Origin: Bosea sp. F3-2
GTDB lineage: Bacteria > Pseudomonadota > Alphaproteobacteria > Rhizobiales > Beijerinckiaceae
Direction: 5' to 3'
Assembly: GCF_008253865.1 (NCBI RefSeq)
Contig: NZ_CP042333.1
Coordinates: 124,001-188,000, forward strand
DNA: 64,000 bases
Below, one piece after another: positions 16,699-25,298 of this stretch; positions within the stretch are counted from its first letter, which is position 1; each line of letters starts with the position of its first letter. The position numbers and the translations under genes are program-made. Under the pieces are notes generated by a model. It was given only the letters and a program-made list of their open reading frames with translations. It had not been told where the DNA came from and made no database searches.

Positions 16699-18072
16699 TC
16701 AGAGATGCCCCTTCTTGTCCTCGGCGAGGCGCGACATCAGCTCCGCGTCGTCATAGCGGCCGAGGCTGAGGACGCCAGCATAGTCAGGGATCGCGTTGCC
16801 GGTGATCCAGGCGGCGCAGAGCGCGCCGGTCGCGCAGGCGGCCATAGTGCCGAAGCCCGAAAGCGCGCCGGCGATATAGGCGCCAGGCGTCGCCATCGGG
16901 CCGATCAGCGGCCAGTTCTCGTTCGTCATCGTGTAGTAGCCGCCGTAGTGATGCGTGCCGCGCGGTAGCCTGCCGAGATAGCCGGCGAGCTTCGGGTGCA
17001 GGCGGCTGGCGCCCCGCACAACCGTATCGGGAAATTGCGGATCGCGCGGCTCCTCGCCATGGGGGTCGCCGACATCGTGATTATAGGCCCAGCCGAGCTT
17101 GATCCACTTGCCACTCTCGGCGCCGTCCGGGCGACAATGGATCGCGCCCGGCATGCCCTCCAGGAGGCGGGCCGTCGCCGGGTCCTCGGCGAGGATCGCC
17201 TTCTCCTCGTCGGTCCAGGCAAGTTGCTGCGGATCGAGGTCGATGGTGAAGGGCATCCGCCGGTCGATCGCCCCGGCATTGTCCTCGAAGGAGATTTTCT
17301 GGTGATAGATGTTCGAAACCGGGAGCTTCTCGCCCAGCATGGCGCCGATCTCGCCGACGAACGGGCCGGCCGAATTGACGATGCGGTCGGCGGCGATCGT
17401 CATCGTGCGCTCGCCCTTAGCGACCGACAGTCGGAAGCCGGAGCCGGCGGCCTCGATCCCGACAACCTTGCCGGGCAGGAGGCGGGCGCCGGCCGCCGTC
17501 GCCGTCTCAAGCATGAACTGGCCGAGCTGCTGGCCGCTGATGGAACCGCCGCGGCGGATGTGCAGCACCGTCGCGACGTCGTCGGCATAGCCTGGGAAGG
17601 TCTTGCGGATCAGGTCGCGGTTGGTGATGACGTCGACGCCGGCCGGGGCCGTGCGCCAGTCGTCGACATCCGGCGAGCGATAGCCCGAGGTGTCGCCGTC
17701 GACGAAGCGGATGAGCCCGTCGGAAGACTGCCCGAAGCTGTGGGTCAGCTCCGCGATCAGATCCTCGGGATGGCTGCGCCGGGTGACGAGCGCATAGCCG
17801 CGGCGGGTCATTTTGATCCGGTCGCCGCTGGCCCGCGCCACCTCCTCCAGCAGATCGATGCTGTGGTTGGTGAAGCTGGCCATAACCCCGTTCGGCCACC
17901 AGTTGCGGTAGTTCTCGCCTGACTGCGCCGAGGTGTAGCTGAGGGGCTGGCGCTCGTCGACGATGGCGACATTGGTGACGCCGTGGTTGACCGCCAGATA
18001 ATATGCCACCGCGATTCCGGCATTGCCCGCACCGACGATCACGGTGTCGAAATGCTGCTTGGGTTCGCTCAA
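16699..18072 (-). CDS. FAD-dependent oxidoreductase (DAO family) 1
   Basis: This is a 457-residue flavoprotein with an N-terminal dinucleotide fold (VIVGAGNAGIAVAYYLA, acidic residue after VAIVDE) and a C-terminal substrate domain ending GALSGFGTMAACATGALC. It starts at a TTG codon (18072) with GGAG seven bases upstream. Family members oxidise the C-N bond of secondary or D-amino acids or N-methylated amino acids (sarcosine/glycine-oxidase type). It is the last of the flavoenzymes before ridA and follows flavoenzyme 2 after a 29-base gap. The substrate is unknown. It is the most divergent of the four. Confidence 0.82.
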   Translation of the reverse strand: MSEPKQHFDTVIVGAGNAGIAVAYYLAVNHGVTNVAIVDERQPLSYTSAQSGENYRNWWPNGVMASFTNHSIDLLEEVARASGDRIKMTRRGYALVTRRSHPEDLIAELTHSFGQSSDGLIRFVDGDTSGYRSPDVDDWRTAPAGVDVITNRDLIRKTFPGYADDVATVLHIRRGGSISGQQLGQFMLETATAAGARLLPGKVVGIEAAGSGFRLSVAKGERTMTIAADRIVNSAGPFVGEIGAMLGEKLPVSNIYHQKISFEDNAGAIDRRMPFTIDLDPQQLAWTDEEKAILAEDPATARLLEGMPGAIHCRPDGAESGKWIKLGWAYNHDVGDPHGEEPRDPQFPDTVVRGASRLHPKLAGYLGRLPRGTHHYGGYYTMTNENWPLIGPMATPGAYIAGALSGFGTMAACATGALCAAWITGNAIPDYAGVLSLGRYDDAELMSRLAEDKKGHL

Positions 18073-18101
18073 TGTCGTCTCCGGATGGTTTGCCGCCGCG
18101 T

Positions 18102-19289
18102 TCAGAGGATGCCGGTTTCCGGCCGAGGCTCGTTACGGACGATCCGCTCCCAGCCTAGCCGGGTCAGGTCGAGCGTTTGGAAGGCGCCGTCGAGGATCAG
18201 CTCGGAAATGCCGCGCCCGGCGCCCGGCGCGTGCATGAGGCCGTGGCCGGAATAGCCGCAGTTCAGCAGGAAATTCGAACAACCCTCCGACCAGGCCCCG
18301 ATAATCGGGTTCCCGTCGAAGTCGTTCTGGTCGTAGAGACCGGGCAGCGTCGCTTTGCATTTTGTCCGCTCGAATTGGGGGAAGCGATGCGCGAGGGCCG
18401 GCCAGACGACGCGCTCGAAGTAGTCGTGATCGGCCTCGAAATTGAAACCGCGCGGCTCGTCCAGCGTCGGGACGCCGCCGGAATAGCCCTTGCCCTCCGG
18501 CCGGAAGGCGAGCCGATGGATGTCCTTGAGATACGGTAGCGGCTCGATCGGCTCGGCCGATTCGAAATAGTGCTCGAACCGGCGCAGCGGCGTCACCGGG
18601 ATGCTCAGCCCCGCCATCTCGGCGATCTGCGCCGACCAGGCGCCGGCCGCGTTGACCACGAAATCGGTCTCGACGGTGCCGCCGGACTTCAGATCGACCG
18701 TACGGACCAGTCCGCCGCCGGTCCCAAAGCCGACGATCTCGTCCTCGACGATGCGCACGCCGAGCGACTTTACCTTCCTGCGCAGGCCCATCAGGACCGA
18801 ATGGGGGTCCATCCAGCCATCGTCCGGCGAACGCACGCCTCCGCCGAGATCCTCGACATTCATCGACGGGTAGAGCGCCTTCAGCTCGGCGGCGTCATGG
18901 AGCTCGACATTGGCGCCAAGCGACTTCTGGCGCAGATAGTTGGCTTCGAGCCCCTTCATCTTCTCGGGCGGGACGATGAAGAGATAGCCGTTCTTGCGCA
19001 GGTTGATCTCAGGCCTCTCGCCGTCGACCTCCATGAGCCGCGCGAAGTCGTCGAAGAACGGAATGCTGAAATTCGAGAGGTGCACATTCTCCTCGAGGGT
19101 GAACTGGCGCCGGATGCCGCCCGACGCACGCGGCGTGGAGGCCAGCGAATAGGTCGAGTCGCGCTCCACAACGAGGACCGAGCACGGCTTCGGGTGCACG
19201 GCGAGGAAATAGGCTGTGGCGAGGCCAATCGCTCCGCCTCCGACGATGGTCACGTCCGCACGAAGCAGCTCCGTTTGTGGCATTGTCAT
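18102..19289 (-). CDS. FAD-dependent oxidoreductase (DAO family) 2, FOXRED1/sarcosine-oxidase-like
   Basis: This is a 395-residue DAO-family flavoenzyme with VTIVGGGAIGLATAYFLA at the N-terminus, ASGGIRRQF as the FAD-contact stretch, and LNCGYSGHGLMHAPGAGRGI at the C-terminal flavin-binding end. GAGGG precedes the ATG. Enzymes of this group oxidise sarcosine, dimethylglycine, D-amino acids or cyclic imino acids. It sits at the head of a likely two-flavoenzyme-plus-RidA operon with its own promoter region at about 19320-19380. Confidence 0.85.
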   Translation of the reverse strand: MTMPQTELLRADVTIVGGGAIGLATAYFLAVHPKPCSVLVVERDSTYSLASTPRASGGIRRQFTLEENVHLSNFSIPFFDDFARLMEVDGERPEINLRKNGYLFIVPPEKMKGLEANYLRQKSLGANVELHDAAELKALYPSMNVEDLGGGVRSPDDGWMDPHSVLMGLRRKVKSLGVRIVEDEIVGFGTGGGLVRTVDLKSGGTVETDFVVNAAGAWSAQIAEMAGLSIPVTPLRRFEHYFESAEPIEPLPYLKDIHRLAFRPEGKGYSGGVPTLDEPRGFNFEADHDYFERVVWPALAHRFPQFERTKCKATLPGLYDQNDFDGNPIIGAWSEGCSNFLLNCGYSGHGLMHAPGAGRGISELILDGAFQTLDLTRLGWERIVRNEPRPETGIL

Positions 19290-19339
19290 TTGGCCCTCGC
19301 ACGAACGACTGTCGCGCCGACAGTGGATTTAAACTTAGT

Positions 19340-19376
19340 CATATGGATACATTAAAATGTCAATTGTATAATATCT
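19340..19376. promoter_or_regulatory. AT-rich control region before flavoenzyme 2
   Basis: On the minus strand TTGACA (19363-19358) could serve as a -35 box, but no strong -10 follows. The stretch includes TGGATACATT (19344-19353), also present at 12076-12085, and a dyad ATACA (19347-19351) / TGTAT (19365-19369) with a 13-base spacer. Confidence 0.35.
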
Positions 19377-19409
19377 TGAAGCGATCAACCCCATGCGCCT
19401 GCGGATGGC

Positions 19410-20420
19410 TCAACCGCCGGCCAAGGTGATCAACATCTCGAGGGGGCCGACATCGAGCGCGACGCCCTCGGCGAGCGCTCGTCGGCGCGCAGCATAGCGC
19501 CGGTCCCCCGGCATGCGCTCGGCCCCGGCTTCCAGCAGCGCCGCCGTCAGAGCCTGCATCCGCCCGGCGAAATCGCTTCCACCGACGCCGGGATCGACAA
19601 CGAGCAGGAACTGACCGCCAAGCGACGTCGTCGCGCCACCGGCCGGCGAACGGTCCTCAAAGCCGAAGGGTCCGCCAGTCAGCGCTGCCGCGAGCACCTC
19701 GACCATCACCGCCAGCGACGCCCCCTTGGGCCCGGCGAAGGGCAGCAGCGCCCCGCCTCCGAGGATGGCTTCGGGCGAGGTGGTCGGACGGCCCTGTGCG
19801 TCGCAGCCGATGCCCGGCGCGACCTCCCGCCCCTCCTTGGCGGCGAGGAGCACGTCGCCCTGCGAAAGCACGCTTGACGACTGGTCCCAGACCAGCGGCG
19901 GGCCGTCCGGCCGCGGCGCGGCGAAGGCCATGGCGTTCGTGCCCAAAACGGGCCGACCGCCGCCCCAGGCGGCCATGCGCTTCTTCGAATTGACGCAGGC
20001 GAAGGCCACGAGCCCTTCCGCCGCGAAATCCTCGATATCGGGCCAGAGCGCAGCGAAATGGTGCGAATTTCCGGAGAGCAGCGTCGCCACGCCGTTGCGC
20101 CGGGCCTTCTCGACCAACCGCGCGCGGGCCTGCGCCAGCACGACCTGCGCGAAGCCGTTGCGCGCGTCGAAGCGGAGCTGGCTCTCGGTCTCGCAGGTGC
20201 AGACGGGCTCGGCCCGTCCGTCCGCCCAGCCGATCTGTAGGGAATGGACGAAGCCGGGAAGGCGCAGGAGGCCGTGGCTGCGCGCGCCGTCGCGTTCGCA
20301 GGCGACGATCCCGCGTGCCACATGGCCGGCATGGGCCTCGGCCATCCCGGCGCGCACCAGCGCGCGGCGCACGAGCGCGTCGAGCTCTGGAAGCTCCATC
20401 ATTCGCGGAAGGGCAGCCAT
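19410..20420 (-). CDS. LDH2-family dehydrogenase / delta-1-imino-acid reductase
   Basis: This is a 336-residue member of the malate/L-lactate dehydrogenase (LDH2) family. The family includes ureidoglycolate dehydrogenase and the delta-1-piperideine/pyrroline-2-carboxylate reductases. It contains RSHGLLRLPGF, the catalytic His segment GNSHHFAALWP, the SKKRMAAWGG loop with GTNAMAFAAP and a C-terminal GP-KG-SLAVMVEVLA helix. GGAGAG precedes the ATG. Between four amine oxidases and a RidA gene, an imine (cyclic imino acid) reductase is the most attractive role, but hydroxy-acid oxidation cannot be excluded. Confidence 0.8.
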   Translation of the reverse strand: MAALPRMMELPELDALVRRALVRAGMAEAHAGHVARGIVACERDGARSHGLLRLPGFVHSLQIGWADGRAEPVCTCETESQLRFDARNGFAQVVLAQARARLVEKARRNGVATLLSGNSHHFAALWPDIEDFAAEGLVAFACVNSKKRMAAWGGGRPVLGTNAMAFAAPRPDGPPLVWDQSSSVLSQGDVLLAAKEGREVAPGIGCDAQGRPTTSPEAILGGGALLPFAGPKGASLAVMVEVLAAALTGGPFGFEDRSPAGGATTSLGGQFLLVVDPGVGGSDFAGRMQALTAALLEAGAERMPGDRRYAARRRALAEGVALDVGPLEMLITLAGG

Positions 20421-20465
20421 GATCTCTCCGTGGACGCGCCGGGAAGGCCGGCAGCCGGATTGCGG

Positions 20466-21776
20466 TCAGAGCGCGTCGCGCCCGGCCTGGTGCTCCTCGT
20501 ACTTCACGATCGCGGAAAGGCCGATCTTCCGGAAAGGCTCGGGCGGCATCCAGCTGGCGCGCCCGATGGCGGTGGTCATCTCGTGCTCGCGCCCGGGCGC
20601 GAGCACGAGCTCCGCCAGGCGCCGCCCGAGCGCCGTTCCCTTGGCGACGCCCGAGCCGTTATAGCCCGCCGACACATAAAGGTTGTCGTCCAGGCGGCCC
20701 CAGAACGGCTTGCCGTTGCGCGTCATGTCTGTGAAGCCGCCCCAGACATATTCAAAATCGACACCTACGAGCTGCGGATAGCGCCGGTGGAACTTCTCGA
20801 GCAGGAGCTCGCGGACGCGGTCGTTTCGCAGCTCGCGCTCATAGGTATAAAGGCTGCGGATCATGAAGCGGTTGTCGGCGAGCTTGCGCAGCGTGCTGCC
20901 GCCGGCGCGCTGGGCCGAGGTCATGCCCCAGCGCTCGTCGCTACCGAGCACGGCCGGGTCCGAAAGCTTCGGCGTAATGCCCACATAGGTGTAGAGCGTC
21001 GCCAGGCGGTCGTTGAGCAGTCCGAAGGACTTGGTCGAGGCATTGCTCGCCAGGACGACGCTCCTCGCCGCGATCCGCAGCCCGTCGCCAGAGAGGATCC
21101 AGTCCGCCCCAACCTTCTCCAGCCCGTCGATGCGGGTGTTCTCGTACAGGGTGACATTGCCCGGCAGGCTGCCAGCCAGGCCCCGTACCAGGGCGGCGGG
21201 CTGGATCAGATGGGTGTTGTCCGAGAAGATGGCACCTTTGTAGAAGCGCATGCCGGTGCGGGCGAAGACCTCGTTCTCGGAAAGAATCGGCAGGATGCGG
21301 CCCTGCGCCGCGGCCGCCGCGCTGACGCCGCGCAGCATTTCCAGGCCGCGATCCGTGGCTGCCGCCTTGAACGAGCCGATGCGGGTCAGGCCGCATTCGA
21401 AGCCGTGACGCTCCGACAATTCCTTCAGCCATGCGAGCCCCTCCTGGTCGATCTTCGCCGCGATGTCCTGCTTTTCCAGGGCCGCGGCGGCATCGGCGGC
21501 CTTGCCGTGGCCCACCGCTGGAAGTCCGGAACCGATGAAGCCCGAATTCCGGCCCGAGGCGCTTTCCTCCACAACCTTCGCGTCGATGAGCGCGACCTGG
21601 CTGTTGGGGGCGAGTTCGGCCAGGCGGCGGGCGGCGGCGAGCCCGGTGACGCCGGCGCCTATCACCGCATAGCGTACGGCGAGCCGCCCTTGGGCCGCGC
21701 CGTTGGGTTGCCGCGGCGGCAGCATCGCGTTCCAGCCGCTTCGGCCGAGATAGTCCGGATAGATGACGCGCTTCAC
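20466..21776 (-). CDS. FAD-dependent oxidoreductase (DAO family) 3, gamma-glutamylputrescine-oxidase-like
   Basis: This is a 436-residue flavoenzyme. It begins with a short lead IYPDYLGRSGWNAMLPPR, seen in PuuB-like and related oxidases, then YAVIGAGVTGLAAARRLAE (FAD fold) and SGRNSGFIG. The C-terminus has EYVWGGFTDMTRNGKP and YVSAGYNGSGVAKGTALGR. A GTG start at 21776 is preferred, with GAGGG seven bases upstream; the longer frame to 21875 looks non-coding. The substrate is likely a primary or secondary amine, or an N-substituted amino acid. It precedes the LDH2-family gene with a 45-base gap. Confidence 0.85.
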   Translation of the reverse strand: MKRVIYPDYLGRSGWNAMLPPRQPNGAAQGRLAVRYAVIGAGVTGLAAARRLAELAPNSQVALIDAKVVEESASGRNSGFIGSGLPAVGHGKAADAAAALEKQDIAAKIDQEGLAWLKELSERHGFECGLTRIGSFKAAATDRGLEMLRGVSAAAAAQGRILPILSENEVFARTGMRFYKGAIFSDNTHLIQPAALVRGLAGSLPGNVTLYENTRIDGLEKVGADWILSGDGLRIAARSVVLASNASTKSFGLLNDRLATLYTYVGITPKLSDPAVLGSDERWGMTSAQRAGGSTLRKLADNRFMIRSLYTYERELRNDRVRELLLEKFHRRYPQLVGVDFEYVWGGFTDMTRNGKPFWGRLDDNLYVSAGYNGSGVAKGTALGRRLAELVLAPGREHEMTTAIGRASWMPPEPFRKIGLSAIVKYEEHQAGRDAL

Positions 21777-22207
21777 GATGGTACCCTCATGACATGCCAC
21801 GAACGGAGCGGCCGAAACATTTGCGATCTCAATGTGCTTTCGCTCTGGCGCTACGCCGATTGGAACGCTCGCCACGGCTAATCTGAATCCAGGCCGTTTC
21901 GGGCCTGGTAAAATCCACGGCTGCGCAGCCTTCTCGGCTAGGCCCTCGCGGAACTCGGCTTGCGCGCTCAGTCGAACGCCAGCGGCAACATGACGCCGGC
22001 GTCGCGTAGCAGGGCGGTGCGGCCACTATCGAGCTTCAGCGAGCCGTCGTTGTCGCTGTTGCGATCAAAGACCTGCCATCCTTCCCGATTCCTCCTTGAC
22101 GATGGTGTAGGCCCCTCGAGGTAACGAAGGCCGCCGTGCGTAGGACGGACTGGAGCTTGCTCATAACGTTTCTTCGGTCTTGAGGTCGTTGGACGCGCTT
22201 CGATGGT
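21777..22207. other. 431-base gap, possibly holding a decayed frame
   Basis: No intact gene is seen. On the minus strand an open frame that ends with TGA at 21970-21968 reads GWQVFDRNSDNDGSLKLD then TALLRDAGVMLPLAFD, which looks protein-like, but no start or family could be assigned. It may be the 3' end of a lost gene. Confidence 0.25.
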
Positions 22208-23506
22208 TCAGGCGGCTTCCGCCTTGCGAAAGCGCTGCAGACGAAAGGTGCTAAGATCGACCAGCGGCTTCGTGCCGTCGACGAGATCGGCCGTTAGGCG
22301 CCCCGCTGCGGGACCGATGCCGAACCCATGCCCCGAATAGCCGCTGGAGATGTAGAAGCCCGGCAGTGACGCCACCTGGGAGATCACCGGCTGCGTGTCC
22401 GGCATGACATCGATCAGCCCGGCCCAGCGATGCGCGATGGTCATCCTGTCGAAGATCGGGAACTCGCGCCGAATGTTGCGGATGGCGCTTGCGATATCAG
22501 AGTTAGACGGAGTCGGGTCCAGCACGCGGACCTTCTCGAAGGGCGAAACCTCGTCGAGCGCCCAGCTCGTGCGCTGCAAAGTCTCGGCAAGCGACCGCCG
22601 CCAAACCCGCAGCTTGAGGCTATTCTCTCCTTTGATAAGCATCGGGAGATAATCGAAGAAATAGCGGAAGCTGTCGGGCACAATCTCCGAGCGGTTCCAG
22701 GCGCCGAAGCCTATCGTGTAGCCGCCGTCCAGGCGCTTGCGGATAGAGAAATCGGGTCCCTTGATTGAGACGCTCGGCCCCCCTTCGATCGGGCCTGTTC
22801 GGATCAGGCTCGACATCGTCTTGAGCTGCGGCAGCCGGATGCCGAGCGTGCGGCAGAACATGGTCGACCAGACGCCGCCGGCCAGGACAATCGAAGAGCA
22901 GCGAATGGTGCCCCGCTCCGTAACGGCGCCGGAGACTCGGCCGCCGGTCGTCTCGATGCCGCGCACCGCACAGTTCGTCAGGATGCTGGCACCTTTGCGA
23001 GCCGCGGCTTTGGCGTAGGCCGGCGCTGCCAGGGCTGGCTCGGCCCGCCCGTCGCCGGGCGAGTAGAGGCCGAGCTTCCATTGCGTCGCTGCGCCGGGCA
23101 CGAGCGCGGCGAGCTCCTTGCCGGAAACCATGCGTATGTCGAGCTGATAGGGCTGCGCTTTCGCCAGCCATTCCTGCGCCTCGGCGGCCTCGTGCTCGTT
23201 GCGGTAGAGCGTCAGAATGCCGCTTTCGGTGAAACCGGTGTTTTCCTGAAGCTCGGCATCCAGCCCCTTCCAGATACGCATGCTTTCCAGAATCAGCGGA
23301 AGCTCGCCCGGCGCGCGCTTCTGCACGCGGCACCAGCCCTGATTGCGGCCGGACTGCTCGGCGCCGATCCGGCCCTTCTCGCACAACGCGACCGAATAGC
23401 CGCGGTCGGCGAGATAGTAGGCCGTGGCGGCACCGATGATGCCGCCGCCGATGACGACTGTGTCGACGGCTTCAGGGAGTTCGGGTTGGGAGTCTGCCAC
23501 AGCCAT
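22208..23506 (-). CDS. FAD-dependent oxidoreductase (DAO family) 4, D-amino-acid-dehydrogenase-like
   Basis: This is a 432-residue flavoenzyme with TVVIGGGIIGAATAYYLADR, the AEQSGRNQGWCR FAD-contact loop and a C-terminal GFYISSGYSGHGFGIGPAAGR. The fold and length match DadA/hydrogen-cyanide-synthase-like dehydrogenases that pass electrons to the respiratory chain. It is the most upstream flavoenzyme of the block and has its own sigma-70-like promoter. The tandem-HTH LysR gene, co-oriented upstream at 23727, is a candidate regulator. Confidence 0.85.
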   Translation of the reverse strand: MAVADSQPELPEAVDTVVIGGGIIGAATAYYLADRGYSVALCEKGRIGAEQSGRNQGWCRVQKRAPGELPLILESMRIWKGLDAELQENTGFTESGILTLYRNEHEAAEAQEWLAKAQPYQLDIRMVSGKELAALVPGAATQWKLGLYSPGDGRAEPALAAPAYAKAAARKGASILTNCAVRGIETTGGRVSGAVTERGTIRCSSIVLAGGVWSTMFCRTLGIRLPQLKTMSSLIRTGPIEGGPSVSIKGPDFSIRKRLDGGYTIGFGAWNRSEIVPDSFRYFFDYLPMLIKGENSLKLRVWRRSLAETLQRTSWALDEVSPFEKVRVLDPTPSNSDIASAIRNIRREFPIFDRMTIAHRWAGLIDVMPDTQPVISQVASLPGFYISSGYSGHGFGIGPAAGRLTADLVDGTKPLVDLSTFRLQRFRKAEAA

Positions 23507-23565
23507 GCACCATCCGGCGGAGAAAAGAGCGGCCAGCAGGTGAAGCCGCCACTTACGTTAAACGA

Positions 23566-23595
23566 TCATAAGCTGATATTATCCAAAATGGCAAC
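23566..23595 (-). promoter_or_regulatory. Sigma-70-like promoter of flavoenzyme 4
   Basis: On the minus strand TTGCCA (23595-23590), an 18-base spacer and TATGAT (23571-23566) give a good promoter, about 60 bases before the ATG. The spacer contains TTGGATAATATC (23587-23576), which resembles TTGTATAATATC at 19364-19375 in front of flavoenzyme 2. Confidence 0.55.
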
Positions 23596-23726
23596 ATTGC
23601 ATCCTATATGGTCTTCCGAAGGATCAAGGCCTGTTGCATGCATCTCCGTCACGCGGGTGATGCAGTAACAATGCGATCGGAGTAGCGGGCCTTGGATGTT
23701 GGCGGCGCAGCCGCGGCTAGCCGGTC

Positions 23727-24944
23727 TCAGACCTTTGCCGCGATCGCGCGAACAGCCTCCAGAAAGGCTTCATGCGCCTTGGTCGATTGCCAGTGGCGGC
23801 GATAAGCAAGCCAGACATGTCGCTCGGAATCCGGTATGGATTTCGAAAGCGCGACCAGGTCGCAAGTTCCTCGCTCCGCATGCCGGACAGAGCGGATTTC
23901 CAGAGCCAGCCCGTCAGTCTCTCGCAGCAGAGCCTGAACCATGGCGGGCAAGCTTGTCCGGACCCAGGGAACGGGCGGCGCGAGATCTTCGCGCTCGAAC
24001 AGATCGCGCCAATGCCGCGCCGCAGAACTGGCGGGATCCATGCCAAGAATCCACGGAAAGCGGGCGAGATGCGCAGCCGAGACAGCGCCGAGTCCAGCGA
24101 GCGGATGTCCGGCACGACATATGATGCGCAAATTGCTTTCGAACAACTGCTCGACGACAAGGTCAGGCGAGTCAAGCGGCCGGAATGTTGTGAATACCAG
24201 GTCGAGGGCGCCACTGCGCAGCTCATGGAGTAGCGTCTCGTGATCCTCCAGCCGGACCTCGAACCGCACCGACGGCATCTCCCGAGAGCATCGCAGTATC
24301 GCCCGCGGCAGCACCTCCTGGGACACGATGCGCGCCGCGCCGACATTGATCGGCGCAGCCAGAACGCCGTCGACCTCGTGGACGGCCGCCTCCCCGAGCC
24401 TGATCTCGCCCAGAGCCAGATTAAACAGCCGAGCGACCAGCTTGCCCTGCGGCGTGGTGGTGGCGCGCGCGCCTTCGCGGTGAACGAGCTCGATGCCAAG
24501 CGCTGCCTCCAGCTCCGCGAGGGATCGGTGGATCGAGGACTTGTTCAATCCGCTGTGCCCAGCCGCGTTGGAGAATCCCTCGTATCGGTCGATGCTCACC
24601 AGGGACAGCAGTTGCGAGACCGTCAGCCGGTTCAAGGTCGTGGAAAGACTTGCCAGCGGCATACGTGCGCCCCGCGCGACTGCGACCGCCTCGTCGATTA
24701 ATCCGAAGGCCGCCCTAATCCTCGCATAGAGGGCATCCGCATGGCGCGTCGCGGCCAGCCCGTCGGGACGGCGCTCGAACAAGGTTCGTTGGTAGTACTT
24801 TTCGAGTGATGCCAGCCTCAGCGTCGCGGCAGGCTGGCTGATGCTCAACTGGCGTCCTGCGGCCCTAATGCTCGCACCCTCGTGCAGCAGTTTGAACAAT
24901 CGCAGCTGCCGCAGATTCGGCGGTCGAGTGGTCTGCAAATCCAT
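23727..24944 (-). CDS. LysR-family regulator with two N-terminal HTH domains
   Basis: This protein of about 405 residues is longer than the usual 300. Residues about 10-70 form a first LysR winged HTH (EGASIRAAGRQLSISQPAAT then LASLEKYYQRTLFERR). Residues about 108-168 form a second one (GFSNAAGHSGLNKSSIHRSL, AELEAALGIELVHREG). The rest (about 190-400) is a LysR co-inducer domain (INVGAARIVSQEVLPRAILR, LGMDPASSAARHW). The ATG at 24944 is chosen; an ATG at 24995 is in frame. Tandem-HTH LysR proteins exist but are a minority. It likely controls the flavoenzyme block downstream and/or the pxp cluster upstream. Confidence 0.85.
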   Translation of the reverse strand: MDLQTTRPPNLRQLRLFKLLHEGASIRAAGRQLSISQPAATLRLASLEKYYQRTLFERRPDGLAATRHADALYARIRAAFGLIDEAVAVARGARMPLASLSTTLNRLTVSQLLSLVSIDRYEGFSNAAGHSGLNKSSIHRSLAELEAALGIELVHREGARATTTPQGKLVARLFNLALGEIRLGEAAVHEVDGVLAAPINVGAARIVSQEVLPRAILRCSREMPSVRFEVRLEDHETLLHELRSGALDLVFTTFRPLDSPDLVVEQLFESNLRIICRAGHPLAGLGAVSAAHLARFPWILGMDPASSAARHWRDLFEREDLAPPVPWVRTSLPAMVQALLRETDGLALEIRSVRHAERGTCDLVALSKSIPDSERHVWLAYRRHWQSTKAHEAFLEAVRAIAAKV

Positions 24945-25298
24945 GGGATCGCGATGTGTGTAGCCGATATGATGAGCCCGCCTCACTCTATACATTCGAA
25001 GCGAGCGCGCGAGAACGTCGCCCAGGGCCGGGGCTCAAGGGTAAATAAATCAGCGCGGATTCGATCAGCCATCAACGCCGAAGACACTGATATCTTCCGC
25101 ACGACGAATGACTCGGGCCAAACCGCCGCAATGGCTCGCCACCGACACTGGCCTGTGCGTCGACAGCAATGGGCTTCGCGTCACAGAAATCGCCGCGCTA
25201 GTCCGTGACCACGGCCATCCTCCGGGATCCGTTTCGAGGTCGAGACTTCACGATTAAATCGCGTCGCCGCAACCTACGATCGCCGCCTCCTCGACAAG
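24945..25298. other. Intergenic stretch without a supported gene
   Basis: These 354 bases separate the tandem-HTH LysR gene from the decayed carrier-like gene. Short open frames on both strands show no recognisable family. It presumably holds the LysR promoter; no strong box pair was found. Confidence 0.4.

Noticed and set aside
20244..21881. Plus-strand open frame of 545 codons opposite the reductase and flavoenzyme 3 genes
   Set aside because: It is the high-GC antisense shadow of two well-supported minus-strand genes.
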